From Arcuatula senhousia (Eukaryota; Mollusca; Bivalvia; Mytilida; Mytilidae): 64,000 nt of DNA. A model generated the notes under the pieces. That model was not told where the DNA came from. It saw nothing but the letters and a program-made list of their open reading frames with translations, and did no database searches. Made by a program: the position numbers and the translations under genes. Shown one piece after another: positions 38,301-46,900 of the stretch. Positions within the stretch are counted from its first letter, which is position 1, and the number at the start of each line of letters is the position of its first letter. The stretch is from positions 5,551,001 to 5,615,000 of the forward strand of contig OZ020305.1 in assembly GCA_963971305.1 (NCBI GenBank), given 5' to 3'.

Positions 38301-39559
38301 GAAATACAAACATAAGCTTTGACAACGATTCCTGGCCTAGGACAGGCACATTTAAAATGTGTCGGGGTTAAACAAGTTCTTCGGCGCCAACCACTCCCTA
38401 TTGATAATCAATAACAAAGCACAAACTTACATATGATTATTTCATAATAACAAGAAAATGAAATTAAGAAAACAACTAGAAAAAAAACCCTCACGGGAAC
38501 GTAATGTACAGAAGTCTAATACTTCATTTCTGATTTAAAGATTATAGTGCTATACAATTCCGCTTTTCTTTTTGGTAACAATAACAATTATTTTGACGAT
38601 GAAATATCAAAGTACCTTCGTTTGCTTTATCATATATTACACCATGAGGGTGAATCGTCAGGTCTACGGAGGCATTGTTTTTGAAAATAACTACCAGCTC
38701 GTCTCCGACTTCGACATCTAAGACTGGTCCTAGGTAACCATGATGACTTGGTGAGTTTATTTGCGTGGTAAACTGGTTGTCTGAGTATTGTTTATACAGG
38801 ATCTTCTTGTAGATGTAACCATCATGTTGGTCCCCTTGGTCGTGTGTCAAGTTACTGTATAGCAAATATGTGTTAATATGTTATACTGTAAAATATGTAG
38901 ATACAGCTTGTGTATTGTTGCATTAAATTCACTGTAATTGGCTATTCTATTATCGAAACAATACACCTTTTTAACAAATGATATTTTATTACAATGTAAT
39001 TGCTATTTTATGTGCATGTATTACTTACAGTTTATTTAATTATTTTTGTGGTTTAAGCCATTGGTGTAATTTCGTATTCAAATACCCTCCCGGAGTGCAC
39101 GAATTCTTGCTCGTATACACGGCAAGAGTTTGTGCTGCTGATTTCGGATGACTATGCTGACTGTTTATTTGGACTGTTCTCTTTTGGACTGGCTTTGCCT
39201 TTTCAGACATGCGCTATTGATAGATCGTTGCTTCCTTCAAATATTTTAAACTTTCGACGTGCATAGTAAAGTAAAGAAAGTAACAATATCCCCCTATATA
39301 AAAAAATTAGAATCTTTGATATATATTTTTGTTGCTATTAATCATTTTTACTTTATAAAATTAAGTTTGTCAACAGCAGCAAATTTTGCTTATTAAAATG
39401 GAGAAAATTATAAACCTACTTTTGGTCAACTGTAATCAAATTTCTACCGCTAGGGGCGTAGTGCAATAAGTCCTCGTCTGCTACTACATAATAAACTCGC
39501 TGATCAGACCACGTTCTGGAAATGAAACTGGACAGAAAAATGAAAAGTAGCACAGCCAT
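20015..39559 (-). CDS. Secreted six-cupredoxin protein, ceruloplasmin/hephaestin-like, copper sites eroded
   Basis: Fifteen exons join without a phase conflict into 916 codons. A signal peptide (MAVLLFIFLSSFISRTWS) precedes QRVYYVVADEDLLHYAPSG, the usual first strand of this family. Blocks such as LGPVLDVEVGDELVVIFKNN, TIHPHG, NKMHSINGYVYGN, GAEPGTWLL, VTVRDCGS and AAEEADW appear in ceruloplasmin order, giving three cupredoxin pairs. Family enzymes are copper ferroxidases. Here His-x-His survives only in domain 1 (HPHG), the next pair reads YHSD instead of His-x-His, the Cys of all three type-1 positions is replaced, and the last domain has lost the His-Cys-His core (GRWRISSLG). Ferroxidase activity is therefore unlikely. 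Inferred role: an extracellular scaffold, comparable in logic to coagulation-factor A domains. No membrane anchor is seen; human ceruloplasmin has 1,065 residues. Confidence 0.87.
20522..20722. repeat. Four spaced GAACC...GGTTC short palindromes
   Basis: The units TTGAACCAGATATCGGTTCAA (central bases), TCGAACCACATTTCGGCTCA, TTGAACCAAAATCTGGTTCA and AACGAACTAATGTCTAGTTC start at about 20522, 20584, 20651 and 20701. They sit in intron 14 of the cupredoxin gene. Each could form a small hairpin. Origin unknown. Confidence 0.5.
20870..21500. repeat. Composite interspersed repeat (families C and F)
   Basis: 20870-21000 carries the AAACCTGGTTTAACCCACAT block seen at 23270, 58390 and 63340. From 21060 to 21440 a unit of about 165 bp ending CAGCTGAGAAATCTGTCACG occurs twice. 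It ends in GACGGACGTACGCACGCACG. It is a non-coding intron insertion. Confidence 0.6.
21533..21755 (-). CDS. Exon 14: end of domain 5, start of domain 6
   Basis: Between TTTTTTTCAG and GTAAGT, phase 0 to 1. It encodes EEDIVSGLIGPIIICNASVD, IFFVGEIDETKNWFFNETIE and GNMEFLQNNQIN. SGLIGPIIIC is a strong family signature. Confidence 0.9.
21756..22824. other. Intron 13 of the cupredoxin gene
   Basis: It contains a copy (22270-22415) of the 'GTATCGCGTACACTTATTCC' repeat family B, which recurs at 23190-23255 and at 26590-27205 behind a reverse-transcriptase remnant. No exon was seen. Confidence 0.5.
22825..22967 (-). CDS. Exon 13: domain 5, shortened
   Basis: To keep phase with exon 12 the acceptor must be ATTATCTAAG (ending 22968) rather than the more pyrimidine-rich TTTTCAG nine bases on. 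This gives VFRQDLGMNYSISAPGFDTE joined to TNITWKISQNFGPGPSDPEC. It aligns with exon 7 (VFYNKLNTSLVITPSGL), so nothing is missing except the region between the HPHG loop and the TW strand, which is shorter here. The HPHG position reads SAPG. Confidence 0.78.
23190..23365. repeat. Repeat family B end joined to a family C copy
   Basis: TTGTGTCGCGTACACTTATT (family B 3' end) is followed by CAGGCATTTCAAACAAAGCG and CCTCCCTCTTCCATTGCGAT (family C). Both recur elsewhere in the window. Confidence 0.55.
23869..23980 (-). repeat. 16-bp minisatellite, left arm of an inverted pair
   Basis: About seven units of CCGACACCCCGATATT / CCGACACACCGTTAGT type. An inverted array with the same unit lies at 27918-28035, both inside intron 12 of the cupredoxin gene. 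Confidence 0.75.
25350..25700. repeat. Interspersed repeat family G
   Basis: Contains CTATGGTTTGCGGTCAGGTT, GGCACACATCCAAGTCGC and GCGCTCTTTAGTGGA. Related copies occur at 46930-47130 and 59930-60300. The open frames across it are not conserved between copies. Confidence 0.6.
26125..26570 (+). mobile_element. Reverse-transcriptase remnant, C-terminal part
   Basis: The plus strand reads LAPAYGVYISQLVRYARICS, then KLLKQGYRYHKLVKSF, and in another frame KGIYHPDFYSNVVYKAQKFK. This matches the C-terminal part of the RT fragment at 61320-61910 and the fragment at 34534-34782. A frameshift near 26343 breaks the frame. A 45-bp piece is duplicated just upstream (26071-26115 against 26150-26194). Confidence 0.75.
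26590..27205 (+). mobile_element. 3' region of the same RT element (family B)
   Basis: It directly follows the RT remnant and ends GTGTCGCGTACACTTATTCC-ACATCTCAATATCG. The same block, with TATATGTGCCTGTCCTAAGC, recurs without RT at several places here, so this looks like the element's 3' UTR, often left as a 5'-truncated copy. Confidence 0.65.
27918..28035 (+). repeat. 16-bp minisatellite, right arm of the inverted pair
   Basis: About seven units of GTCGGACTATCGGGGT type, the reverse complement of 23869-23980. The outer edges of both arrays carry a TGACGT word. They may bound a 4.2-kb foldback element or be two independent insertions. Confidence 0.75.
28338..28498 (-). CDS. Exon 12: domain 5, first half
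   Basis: Between TTCTTTCAG and GTATGC, phase 2 to 1. It encodes KMAPRYYRLLFKAHDPNFKR, PLAQSRYLGNIGQIFYAIVG and DSFNI, matching the exon 7 pattern (ATF...LGxxGPxIRAEVGD). Confidence 0.85.
28857..29028 (-). CDS. Exon 11: end of domain 4, start of domain 5
   Basis: Between AATCTTTGTAG and GTAAGA, phase 1 to 2. It encodes GAYYIKSFPDESAMIRVHTT, then an NETYRDTGETTYIKIIKGPW stretch. Where a type-1 domain has W-x-x-x-C-x4-H, this has Tyr, Ser and Ser: both ligands are lost. Confidence 0.85.
29431..29590. mobile_element. 160-bp palindromic MITE in intron
   Basis: Arms of about 75 bp: AGTATAACTAATTTGAGGTG ... AATAACGCTAGGGGATTCAA, mirrored by TTGAATCCTGGCGTTATTCG ... ATTAGTTATACT. It ends about 110 bp downstream of exon 10 in gene direction, inside intron 10. 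Sequence before it (29220-29330) has a similar ATCTAACTCGCG palindromic character. Confidence 0.7.
29700..29906 (-). CDS. Exon 10: domain 4
   Basis: Between CTGTTTCAG and GTAGGA, phase 1 to 1. It encodes INGFSGNNVPKLHTCSGRRY and LHLVSFTKEVHTLISHLEPF. This is the INGY...GNLPxLxxC pattern of the family, strongly diverged. The plus-strand open frame over the same bases is a shadow. Confidence 0.82.
30332..30386 (-). CDS. Exon 9: short exon opening domain 4
   Basis: A 55-bp exon between TTTCTTTCAG and GTATGT. It encodes QSLEDFFIYLNEDTKYAI, matching the E-F-F-L-x-F strand that opens the second domain of each pair. Phases on both sides fit. Confidence 0.8.
30630..31802 (+). repeat. Repeat family D with about six internal 157-bp units
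   Basis: It starts AACAAGAGGCTCCCAGGAGC and ends at a hairpin with AGCTCACCTGGCC. Internally the unit marked by GACTTTTGTAGAGCTAA recurs at about 30681, 30838, 30990, 31146, 31302 and 31465. Near the end is a (GAC)n run (31722-31753). Copies of the family lie at 46030-47235, 55428-56830 and, inverted, 62050-62520. This one fills most of intron 8 of the cupredoxin gene. Confidence 0.8.
31772..31802. repeat. Perfect 14-bp-stem hairpin at the family D end
   Basis: TAGCTCACCTGGCC (31772-31785), loop TTT, then GGCCAGGTGAGCTA (31789-31802). The stem is perfect. The family D copy at 46030-47235 ends in a weaker version. Confidence 0.85.
31933..32120 (-). CDS. Exon 8: domain 3, second half
   Basis: Between AATTCGTAG and GTAGTT, phase 1 to 0. 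It encodes APGEKRTYYWFVPSHLGPG, CIQKFYSTANIHERLD and LVGPIVVCRENTL, matching the tyrosine/tryptophan strand and GP-hydrophobic-C strand of the family. Confidence 0.9.
32417..32646 (-). CDS. Exon 7: domain 3, degenerate HPHG loop
   Basis: Between TACTTGTAG and GTAAGT, phase 2 to 1. It encodes FVEYRDRTFKEKHTRDK, LGAVGPLIRAEVGDVLKIVF and ITPSGLRTSKEYEGLVYNDG. The HPHG position reads TPSG; domain 3 of ceruloplasmin also lacks catalytic copper. Confidence 0.9.
33312..33435 (-). CDS. Exon 6: end of domain 2, start of domain 3
   Basis: Between TTTGATGTAG and GTTAGC, phase 1 to 2. It encodes AGMQALVTVRDCGS, a linker, and SYFIAAEEADWLGTKR, the first strand of the next cupredoxin pair. Confidence 0.9.
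33720..34510 (-). repeat. Repeat families E and B, inverted, in intron 5
   Basis: 33735-33900 matches family E in reverse. 33900-34510 matches the family B 3' region (GTGTACGCGACACAACC, CAGGCACATATAAAATGTGG). An RT remnant on the same strand follows immediately at 34534, giving the same order as at 26125-27205. Confidence 0.6.
34534..34782 (-). mobile_element. RT element remnant, extreme C-terminus
   Basis: The minus strand reads LTVKGISHPEFYGNVVYKAR, FKNNPLDIVIWLKNLLKKGY. It corresponds to VKGIYHPDFYSNVVYKAQ at about 26350. It is a remnant lying in intron 5 of the cupredoxin gene in the host gene's own orientation. Confidence 0.7.
34883..35392 (+). mobile_element. LINE 3' end: zinc-knuckle ORF tail and TTTATG repeat
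   Basis: The frame KAFHRKALSRFRISAHRL, then RICNKCSSGDIEDEIHFLCS, is the Cys/His tail of a non-LTR ORF2 and stops at 35210-35212. The UTR ends in TGTTTATGTTTATGTTTAT (about 35372-35390), a 3' microsatellite like that of the LINE at the window start. It differs in sequence from that LINE. Confidence 0.75.
35395..35560 (-). repeat. Interspersed repeat family E, inverted copy
   Basis: AAGAGGTACCAATGGGG, GAATGTCAGAAGTCCGAAAA and CAGAGAC match 8480-8635 in reverse. It directly abuts the LINE tail. Confidence 0.6.
35771..35877 (-). CDS. Exon 5: domain 2, GTWLL strand
   Basis: Between TTGTTTTTAG and GTATAA, phase 2 to 1. It encodes LYSGVSVTVEIIGAEPGTWL then LTSTSKKHIS. Where the family has Cys followed five residues later by His, this has Ser, with the His kept: the type-1 cysteine is lost. 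Confidence 0.88.
36129..36399 (-). CDS. Exon 4: domain 2, first half
   Basis: Between TTTTCTAG and GTAGCA, phase 1 to 2. It encodes LFLFFGINDENENP, NKMHSINGYVYGNL and SSDVHGIRLSGHSF. The His of DVH matches a type-1 ligand; the HGH-type loop reads LSGHSF. Confidence 0.9.
36789..36804. repeat. (AT)n microsatellite
   Basis: An uninterrupted AT run in intron 3 of the cupredoxin gene. No function inferred. Confidence 0.8.
37080..37262 (-). CDS. Exon 3: domain 1, second half
   Basis: Between TTTTACCAG and GTAAGA. It encodes SPGDTHRYTWNITEESGPP, CVSHLYHSDVDYIRD and GLVGFIRVCA. The family motif Y-H-S-H reads Y-H-S-D here, so one trinuclear-site His is an Asp. Confidence 0.92.
37288..37400. repeat. 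Interspersed repeat family A, third copy
   Basis: AGCTACGCCTGACGCGTGTT and CAAGACTCATCAGAGGCAC, in the orientation of the copies at 6040 and 19306. It starts 25 bp before exon 3, inside intron 2. Confidence 0.65.
37490..38420 (-). repeat. Two successive inverted family B copies
   Basis: 37490-38165 and 38180-38420 each contain CAGGCACA...AAAATATGG/TGTG and TCAACGTGGCCAG/TCAATGTGACCAG. They are 5'-truncated RT-element ends filling intron 2. Confidence 0.55.
38616..38854 (-). CDS. Exon 2: domain 1, HPHG copper loop
   Basis: Between TTTGCTATACAG and GTACTT. It encodes YIYKKILYKQYSDNQF, LGPVLDVEVGDELVVIFKNN and TIHPHGVIYDKANEG. The His-x-His of HPHG corresponds to trinuclear-site ligands in ceruloplasmin domain 1 and is conserved. 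Confidence 0.92.
39420..39559 (-). CDS. Cupredoxin gene exon 1: signal peptide and first strand
   Basis: The ATG at 39559-39557 starts MAVLLFIFLSSFISRTWS, a good signal peptide, and the donor is GTAGGT at 39419 (phase 2). An in-frame upstream ATG would add a polar leader before the hydrophobic stretch, so I prefer the internal Met. Confidence 0.85.
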
Positions 39560-40719
39560 GATGCTATTATTTCTTTTCTTATTTACCCTGTAAGAAGTAA
39601 ACACTTGGCTATTTCCTGGTGGATATCTGATAATAGTCTCCACTTAAAATGCATCCGCTTACAAATTGCATAACATTATATGCAGAATGCAGCTGCATTT
39701 ACTTGCTGAGTACACTCCTTACATGTAAATGTAGTGAGCCGTTTGCTTATGTATAAATACATGTGTAATTATTTTATATGGATAGGAGCGAAATTTCCCT
39801 CCTGGATTTCAGTGAATATTTGGTCAGACCGCCGAATGATGATTTTTTTCATGCCAACAAATAAATGTCAATGTTCGTTTTAAACAAATTATTTCAATGT
39901 TTAAACATCAATTGATGCAAGGTGGATTTTTTTTGTTAGCTTCTGTACCTCAATTTTAATCTCACGACGTCATAAGCAATAAAGAAACTTTGAGGTTTGT
40001 GTTTTGTACTTGTCTGAATTCGAGATTAAGGTGGTTCGAGGCTTTTCTACTGAGCATCTTTTTGCACATATTGGTAATTTGTATAAAATTGATAAATTAA
40101 GTGCATATGGCAGACAAAAACTATAGATTATAATATATCTAATCAAATTAGAAGCAATCGTAATACATTAAAAGGTCTTATTAATCATTTTTAGAATTTC
40201 CCGTACTAAATCAAAGGGAGATAATTTACATAGAATGAATACGAAAATTTTCGATTTTCATGAATATCTTTAAAAAATGAACTGTGACCCTATGTTTATT
40301 TTATACAGTTTCGAAGAGCTTAGGAAAGGGACTTTCATTCAGATTTTGAGCTGATTCTATAGTAAGAATTCTTCTATAGATGCCTCTATAGCTTTTCTCC
40401 CTTATATATTCTATATAAAAATATTGAAAATTTACTATTTTTAGAAAGCTGCTAGAGCTCTTAAATTAATGGTGACCCCCTCTTTTTATTTGATATTTTT
40501 TATTTAGGCATTAAAGTTAATCAGTGTACCAAAAATGAAAAAAATCTATAGTAGAATTCTAATAGCCCCGAGACACCTTAAATGGACATTTATGTTTGCC
40601 ATTCATTCTTGGTTTTGGAGAAAACTGCAACGACTATAATTCGTTCAAAAAACTGGACGACCACAATTCCGAGGAAATTAAGATCATTACTTTACGAATC
40701 TTTAATAAAATGATATTCT
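39560..40719. other. Spacer between cupredoxin gene and aquaporin gene
   Basis: 1.16 kb separates the cupredoxin start codon from the aquaporin stop; both genes are on the minus strand. It must hold the cupredoxin promoter and the aquaporin 3' UTR. I cannot identify a TATA box or initiator with confidence. A TTAA-type element occupies 40026-40581. Confidence 0.5.
40026..40581. mobile_element. TTAA-flanked MITE with GGTG...CACC ends
   Basis: TTAA-GGTGGTTCGAGGC at 40026-40042 and GCCCCGAGACACC-TTAA at 40565-40581 are inverted with two or three mismatches. The 548-bp body has no ORF. TTAA duplication again suggests a piggyBac-type transposase; the ends differ from those of the 17039 element. 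It lies just past the aquaporin stop codon. Confidence 0.6.
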
Positions 40720-40928
40720 TCACAGTAATAAGCATGTTGAATCGAATCGAATGTGTATTATAGGGTAAAGAGCCTCTGCAGCGACTGTTAAACCTACGCT
40801 AGGTACCATGGGTCGCCCAGCCCATGACACATCGCCGTCACTGTTAGCTGCTCCAGAGTATCCTTTGTAATCGCTGGAGCAGGGCCCGTCTTCCACCACG
40901 GGGAGGTACTGATCGGAATTCTGGAAGA
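40720..40928 (-). CDS. Aquaporin exon 7: C-terminal tail and stop
   Basis: The acceptor TTTTTTTTCAAG ends at 40929; the frame [20 protein letters not shown] continues to TGA at 40722-40720 (68 residues). It contains [18 protein letters not shown], which is Gly/Ser/Asp rich. It is assigned by phase and a good acceptor, not by family similarity. Confidence 0.7.
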
Positions 40929-43900
40929 CTTGAAAAAAAACATGTGCTTTATTGAGTTTTTTTTTAGGTCCGGTTTCCTTTAATGTAGCTTTTCATAAGC
41001 CCATAAACAACGAGACCATTATATCATGGCATTTCAAAAGCTTTTTCTTACATTGTCACAAAAATGTGAAATGGACACATATTGTGAGAACAGTGATATT
41101 GACTTGACCTTCCTGTTATTGAACTATATAATGCGGCAGTTTCCAAATTATCATCTGCAAATTTCAAGGAGACAGACAAAAAGACGAACATTAATCACAA
41201 TGATACCACAGCTAATCGGTCTCTACTAATTAGTTAGCTAGTAAGTGTACCCCAAATAGAGCAAATTCGCCCATAGTCAGGGAGATGAACATGATGAATT
41301 AAAGAAGTTGTCATTCGAGAAGCCAGGTTTGACTGCCACTGAAAAAAAAGTAGGCGTAAGAGGACGACCATTCGATTTGGATGGGGGGCTGGCAGTTTTG
41401 GTAGAGTCAGATTATTTATTTTCGAAATTTTGCGGGTCGGTAAATTTATTTTCCACCGCTACGCGGCGAGAATACTTCAATTTTTTCTCGGTCCAGAATA
41501 TTTATTTACAAAAACTGCCAGACCCCTCTCTCAGAATCAAATGGTTGTCCCCTAAGTAAGGTCCGGCAATGTAGCTGAATACTGCAAAGGATCTTCTTAT
41601 AGGTGTCGCCACCAGAATACTAGGTGCTCTTATTTGGATTTTTACCGACTTATTCGGGTCCATTCGACACGGAACCCACATGGTGTCGTCACAAAATTGG
41701 TAAAACTGCGGTTATTAAAATAATTCAAATTAGACTACCAGCATGAAATCATCAAGTTCAAAATCTAGAAGACCTCATTGCACTGTATATGAACTCAATA
41801 CAATATTGCAATTAAATTAATTTGTTTATTGTTTGAGAAGGTTATGAGATCTCTTATGATACTTTGTCACTTGGGAATGTAGATAAAGGTATATATTGAC
41901 AGTTCATATTTCAAAGACTGAGGTTATTGGTATTATTTGCAATGTTAATGTCCTACAAAGCTTTATTTATTGAAAATTGTATCATTGATAAACACAAAAT
42001 AGCTGTAAGCTATTACAGAAATATGATAAAGTCAAATATGATAGATCATTTTTACCTCAAAATATTGCTGAGAATTGTCACATTCTTAAATTGTAATGGT
42101 GTGCTCAGTAATTTGAATTTTGTATGTAGTAACAAAGGCATAAATAGGGTAGGCGCTGGTTGGACATTTCTCTGTTTAATAGAGAACCCTAGACAGGAGT
42201 CGTATGAAACAAGAGGCCTCAGTAGTTACAGCTAGGTCATTTAATAGTGCCTCTTCCTCTTTGAAAGTTTCTAGGTACATTTTTTCCATCGAGTATGGAA
42301 AGATTTCTTTTAAAGTTTAACAACTATATTTGGAATAATCCCTTACAAGCCTTTAGTTTTACATGGAACACAAGCATTTTTCAATGACAAATCAAGAACC
42401 AAAATTCGAAATGAATATGACAAATTAAAATTACTACAAAATTCTGGCGCTCTATCGAAAATGTGAAAGTTCCAAACACGATAAGAATATCCAAATATTA
42501 GGAGCCTAGAACAATAAAATCCAAAAATGCCGAATGAGGTCCCAGTGTGTGAGCACTTTCCTTAGTACATGTAGGTAAATGTGTCGTCCTAGCATAATTC
42601 AAAAGTAAGAATGTTAGAATTTAGGCCAATTAAAGATGAGACTTGGCATAATATAAGATTTTTCACTTAAAACTGCTTCATTTACCTGAATAAATATATT
42701 ACCGTAACATACGTACTACTATTCATAAAAACTGCAATTAAAATCTGTCATTATTGTCCAAAAAATGAGAAATGCTGACAACCAATTTAGAATTCACAAT
42801 AAGTCTGTTTGTCCAATATAATTTTATACCTCCATTTTACCCGGCCCAAATATATAGGACCCAAATTATTCTTTTCAACTTCGCCTTATATAAATAAGCA
42901 CTTGATCCATTTCTGCAATTAATCGCAATCGTTGAATAATCGATTAAAATTGAATTTAGTTATGTAAACAATCAAGACATTGGGTCGACCTTTCTTTAAT
43001 AGCATACATACTACAATTTGTGTAATCACATATACTTGAGACATCTCTATTTAAAGTATATAAAACATGTCATTAAGATGAGTATAGAATTCACAAGGAC
43101 GGAGAACTATAACAATCATATGTCATTGGGTTCTGGTGACATACTTTTGTTGTCGTATGAGACTGCAGTTCTATCTGAAATGTAAAGAAAAAAAGATGAA
43201 TTTGAGTAACTTTGAATTCTTTGGCATTAATCAGATAATAGTAAGACGAGTAATAAACGAAATGAACACTATCCATAAAACACAAGCAACTCAAATATCT
43301 GCAATTGATGAAAAACGACCTGCAGACTTTAACATGTCCAGTATTCACAGCTTGCCGTCTTCCAAATGGTTTTAGATGAAATTTTAATGTAAGTCCATCA
43401 GAACCAAAAAACTTTTCAAAACTTCAACAAGTGTCCTTTTTGCATTTTAGGTGTCTTAAAGAAGCAGAGGTACCAATGTAGCATCTGTTTAATTGAAGTC
43501 ATTTCAATTCTGAAAGTTGCGACTCCATGTACACGCATATCGGGATTAAGTTGAACATATAATAACCAAATTTTGACACGGCGTTTTGGTAACCAAAAGT
43601 CTGTGACACCAACTTTTAGAGGGATATTACCCCCTCATAAAAATAATAGCCTCATGACCCCGTGGCGTCAAATGATCACTCTATTTGAAAAGGACCATAA
43701 TGATTTATATGTTATGTGTTTTTGTTATCGAGGAAGAAATATTAGTTACAATTGTAATTTTTCGTCATGCATTTATCATATATCTATAGCTATTGTATCT
43801 TGTTTGGAGTTTTTTTCGGCGAGTCTTTGCCTTGTTTTGACTATTTATGTTTTTTGATATTTGAAATTGATCATCTCAGATCGGTAGTTTTGCTATTACT

Positions 43901-46900
43901 TTTATCCATATATAGAAAGCATGATAAATTTTCGCTTGGGTTTCACTTTACCACATTCAATACGTTTTATATTGATAGAAATTAAAAAGTATTTTGGACA
44001 TAGATTTTGTTTGTACAATCCAAATAAAAGCCTTAAAGTCAAACTCTTCATATTAAAAGGAAGCTCATCTGATATTTATCTGTTATGCATTAGTTAAAAT
44101 CAAGATAAACAAAACGAATGGACCTAAGCCATTAGCCTTATTGACGCGGTTCCATAGTGCGAAATAGACTACATTATTAAGCAAATATGTATTAATTTTG
44201 TATTGTCTTCAAACGTTGAAGATAAATCCCACATTTTTCCGAATGCCAATAATTCCAAGGTATCTGCAATCCAAACTGCAATTTATGGAATATATTTTTT
44301 TCACATTGATCTTATTTGCGTTCTTGTTTTTGATAGCTAATGATAAATCGGACACATGTACCAAAACATAAAATTTTCTTTAAGATGATGAAGTCTTACA
44401 CGCCAGTTTTATTATAAATAATCCTATATTTTTCTTTGATACTTTAAAGGCTGTATTTTCAAGTTTCCATATAAAGTTGAAAGTGTTTCTTACCATTTTT
44501 TCCTTTAATCTCTTTAATTGGGATATCATGATTCACTTCATAGACAGGTGGCCAATGAAATCCGACCAAAAACTGGTACAAAAATGCTCCAAGTATCGCC
44601 CCGATATGTGGGCCAACAACTGGTATCCAAAAATAATTATAATTCCGAAAACTGAAAACAGAGTATATACGGAAGTTTAACGTATATTTCTTTAGATGAA
44701 TGTGTAGAGATCTCTTGGGTTTTTTAAGAAAGCTTGATTGTGCTATGATGATCCTCTATTGTACATGTATTGATCCTCTATTGTACATGTATTGATCCTC
44801 TATTGTACATGTATTGATCCTCTATTGTACATGTATTGATTCTCTATTGTACATGTATTGATCAGTCGATTTATCATATCGAGACAAACCTAATCTTTTA
44901 GTTGTATTTTTCGAATTGTGTTTTATAAACGGAATTGAAACTATTAACATGTACAAAATGTACCTTAAAATTGAAAAACAAACTATTTCATAGGATTAGT
45001 TTATCAGCTTCAAGAAACTATTTTGGTACCTGAACACTTCTACGCCCCATCCAGCCAGAGCGGTGAAAACTCGAGGTCCTAGATCACGTGCTGGATTGAT
45101 AGCATACCCACAATTCCAGTGGTACGTCATACCAATTGCTGCTACGATCAACCCAATGACAAACGGAAGTAGTCCCTTTGGCGCCTCCATATTCCTGTCG
45201 TCTGTGATAGCCAACACGCATACAAGTAGCATACCGGTACCTACAAGCTAAAATAGCAAATTGAATATTTGAAAAAGCAAAACAATTCTAAGCCTTATTA
45301 TTAACAAGAGTTAACACTAAAGTATGTCTCGCCGGTCGGCACCATCAGAAACAACAATTCTTTCTTACTTTCACTATATTTTGAATTTATAAGGATTTTC
45401 AGATTCTGAGATCAATATGCGAACCAAGTTATATCAACCTAAGAATAATAGTACTTGAGATATGGAGGTGATTGTGTAAAGCAAAACAGTGTCCTATGAA
45501 ATTTTGTCCACCCTGCCATACTTAACACTGAAAAATCTAAAGGACAAAATTTCATATCTCTTAAGCGTTTTATTCCGTCCTTGGACTTCGTCTTAGGAAT
45601 AAATGCCACTCAAGACAATATTTCACAGCGGACACTATTTTATGTTACACTTGCAAGCTCATTGCCATTATATATGTTACAGTCATTTTCTTAATTTAGG
45701 CATTTTGTTAAATGACTGAAAATTTTAGGCATTTTATAAAATGCCGACCAATTTTAGGCATTCTATAAAATGACTAAAATCTTCAGTCATTTAACAAAAT
45801 GCCTGGAAAAATATTGAAAATTTTAATAAAATGCCTGAAATAAGAAAACAACTTCTTAGTACAAAGAAAACAATTTTAAATGGGAATTAAGGCGGAATGT
45901 TAAATAAAAAGACATTATGCAAATAATAAAAATTCTGGATATTAAGTTTATTGCTAATATTAAGTTTAAAAATAGCCATAGTATTAACCCCCTTCCGTAT
46001 ATACCAAATGGTTGCTTCTAGATAAACAAGAATCCCCATGGACCCTGACTCGCTCATCTGGTCCTTAAGTGATAATTGGTCTTTTATATTAGATATTACC
46101 CCTATAAAGGGTCAATTGACAACTTTTACCCAATTGGAGACTTTTGTAGAGCATAATGAGATGATGGCTTAAGCAAACAATAGCTTTTCTCTATCCACCT
46201 TTCATTCCATAGGGCAAAACAAGAATAAAGCTACTTTTTACTTTTAGGATCATAAGTCCTGAAAACTTCCATACAAATGCAAATTTTTGTAGAACTTCAT
46301 AAGGTAAAGAAAGGTTTAAGCAAGCAAAAAGCTTTTCTCTATCTGCAATACTTATCATTCTCTTGGACAAAACCATGAAAAACACTTTTTTTATACTTTT
46401 AAAGGACAATAATCCTTATAAGGGTTCATCTGACCAAGTATAGACTTTTGCAGAGCTCAAAAAGCTGAAGGCAAAGCAAGCAACTGCATTAGTTTTTATC
46501 TATAGGCTAAACATATATAATTTTTTAATGGTCATAACCCCTATAAGGAGTCATCTGATAGGTTCGACCTAATGAAGACTTGTAGAGCTTTTGATGCTGA
46601 AGAAGGAAGGTTGCATCAGATTTTCTCTATCTCTTAATTGTTGATTTACAAGCTAAAAACAGTAATCTGACCCCCGTCCATTTTTAGCAAGGTTGTCATG
46701 TTTTTTGACAGATCAAAAATTGAAAAATTGTTTTGTGCAGGACGCCATAAGAATCAACCATACCAAGTTTTACTAAATTCCGTTCAGTCGTTTCAGAGGC
46801 GAGTAAGTGAGTTGGTGTTTTACGCCCTTGCAACACTAAATAGGTCATTTGAAGGTGATTAACATGAAAGGATGATCAAATGAACATGAAGAATGATGAT

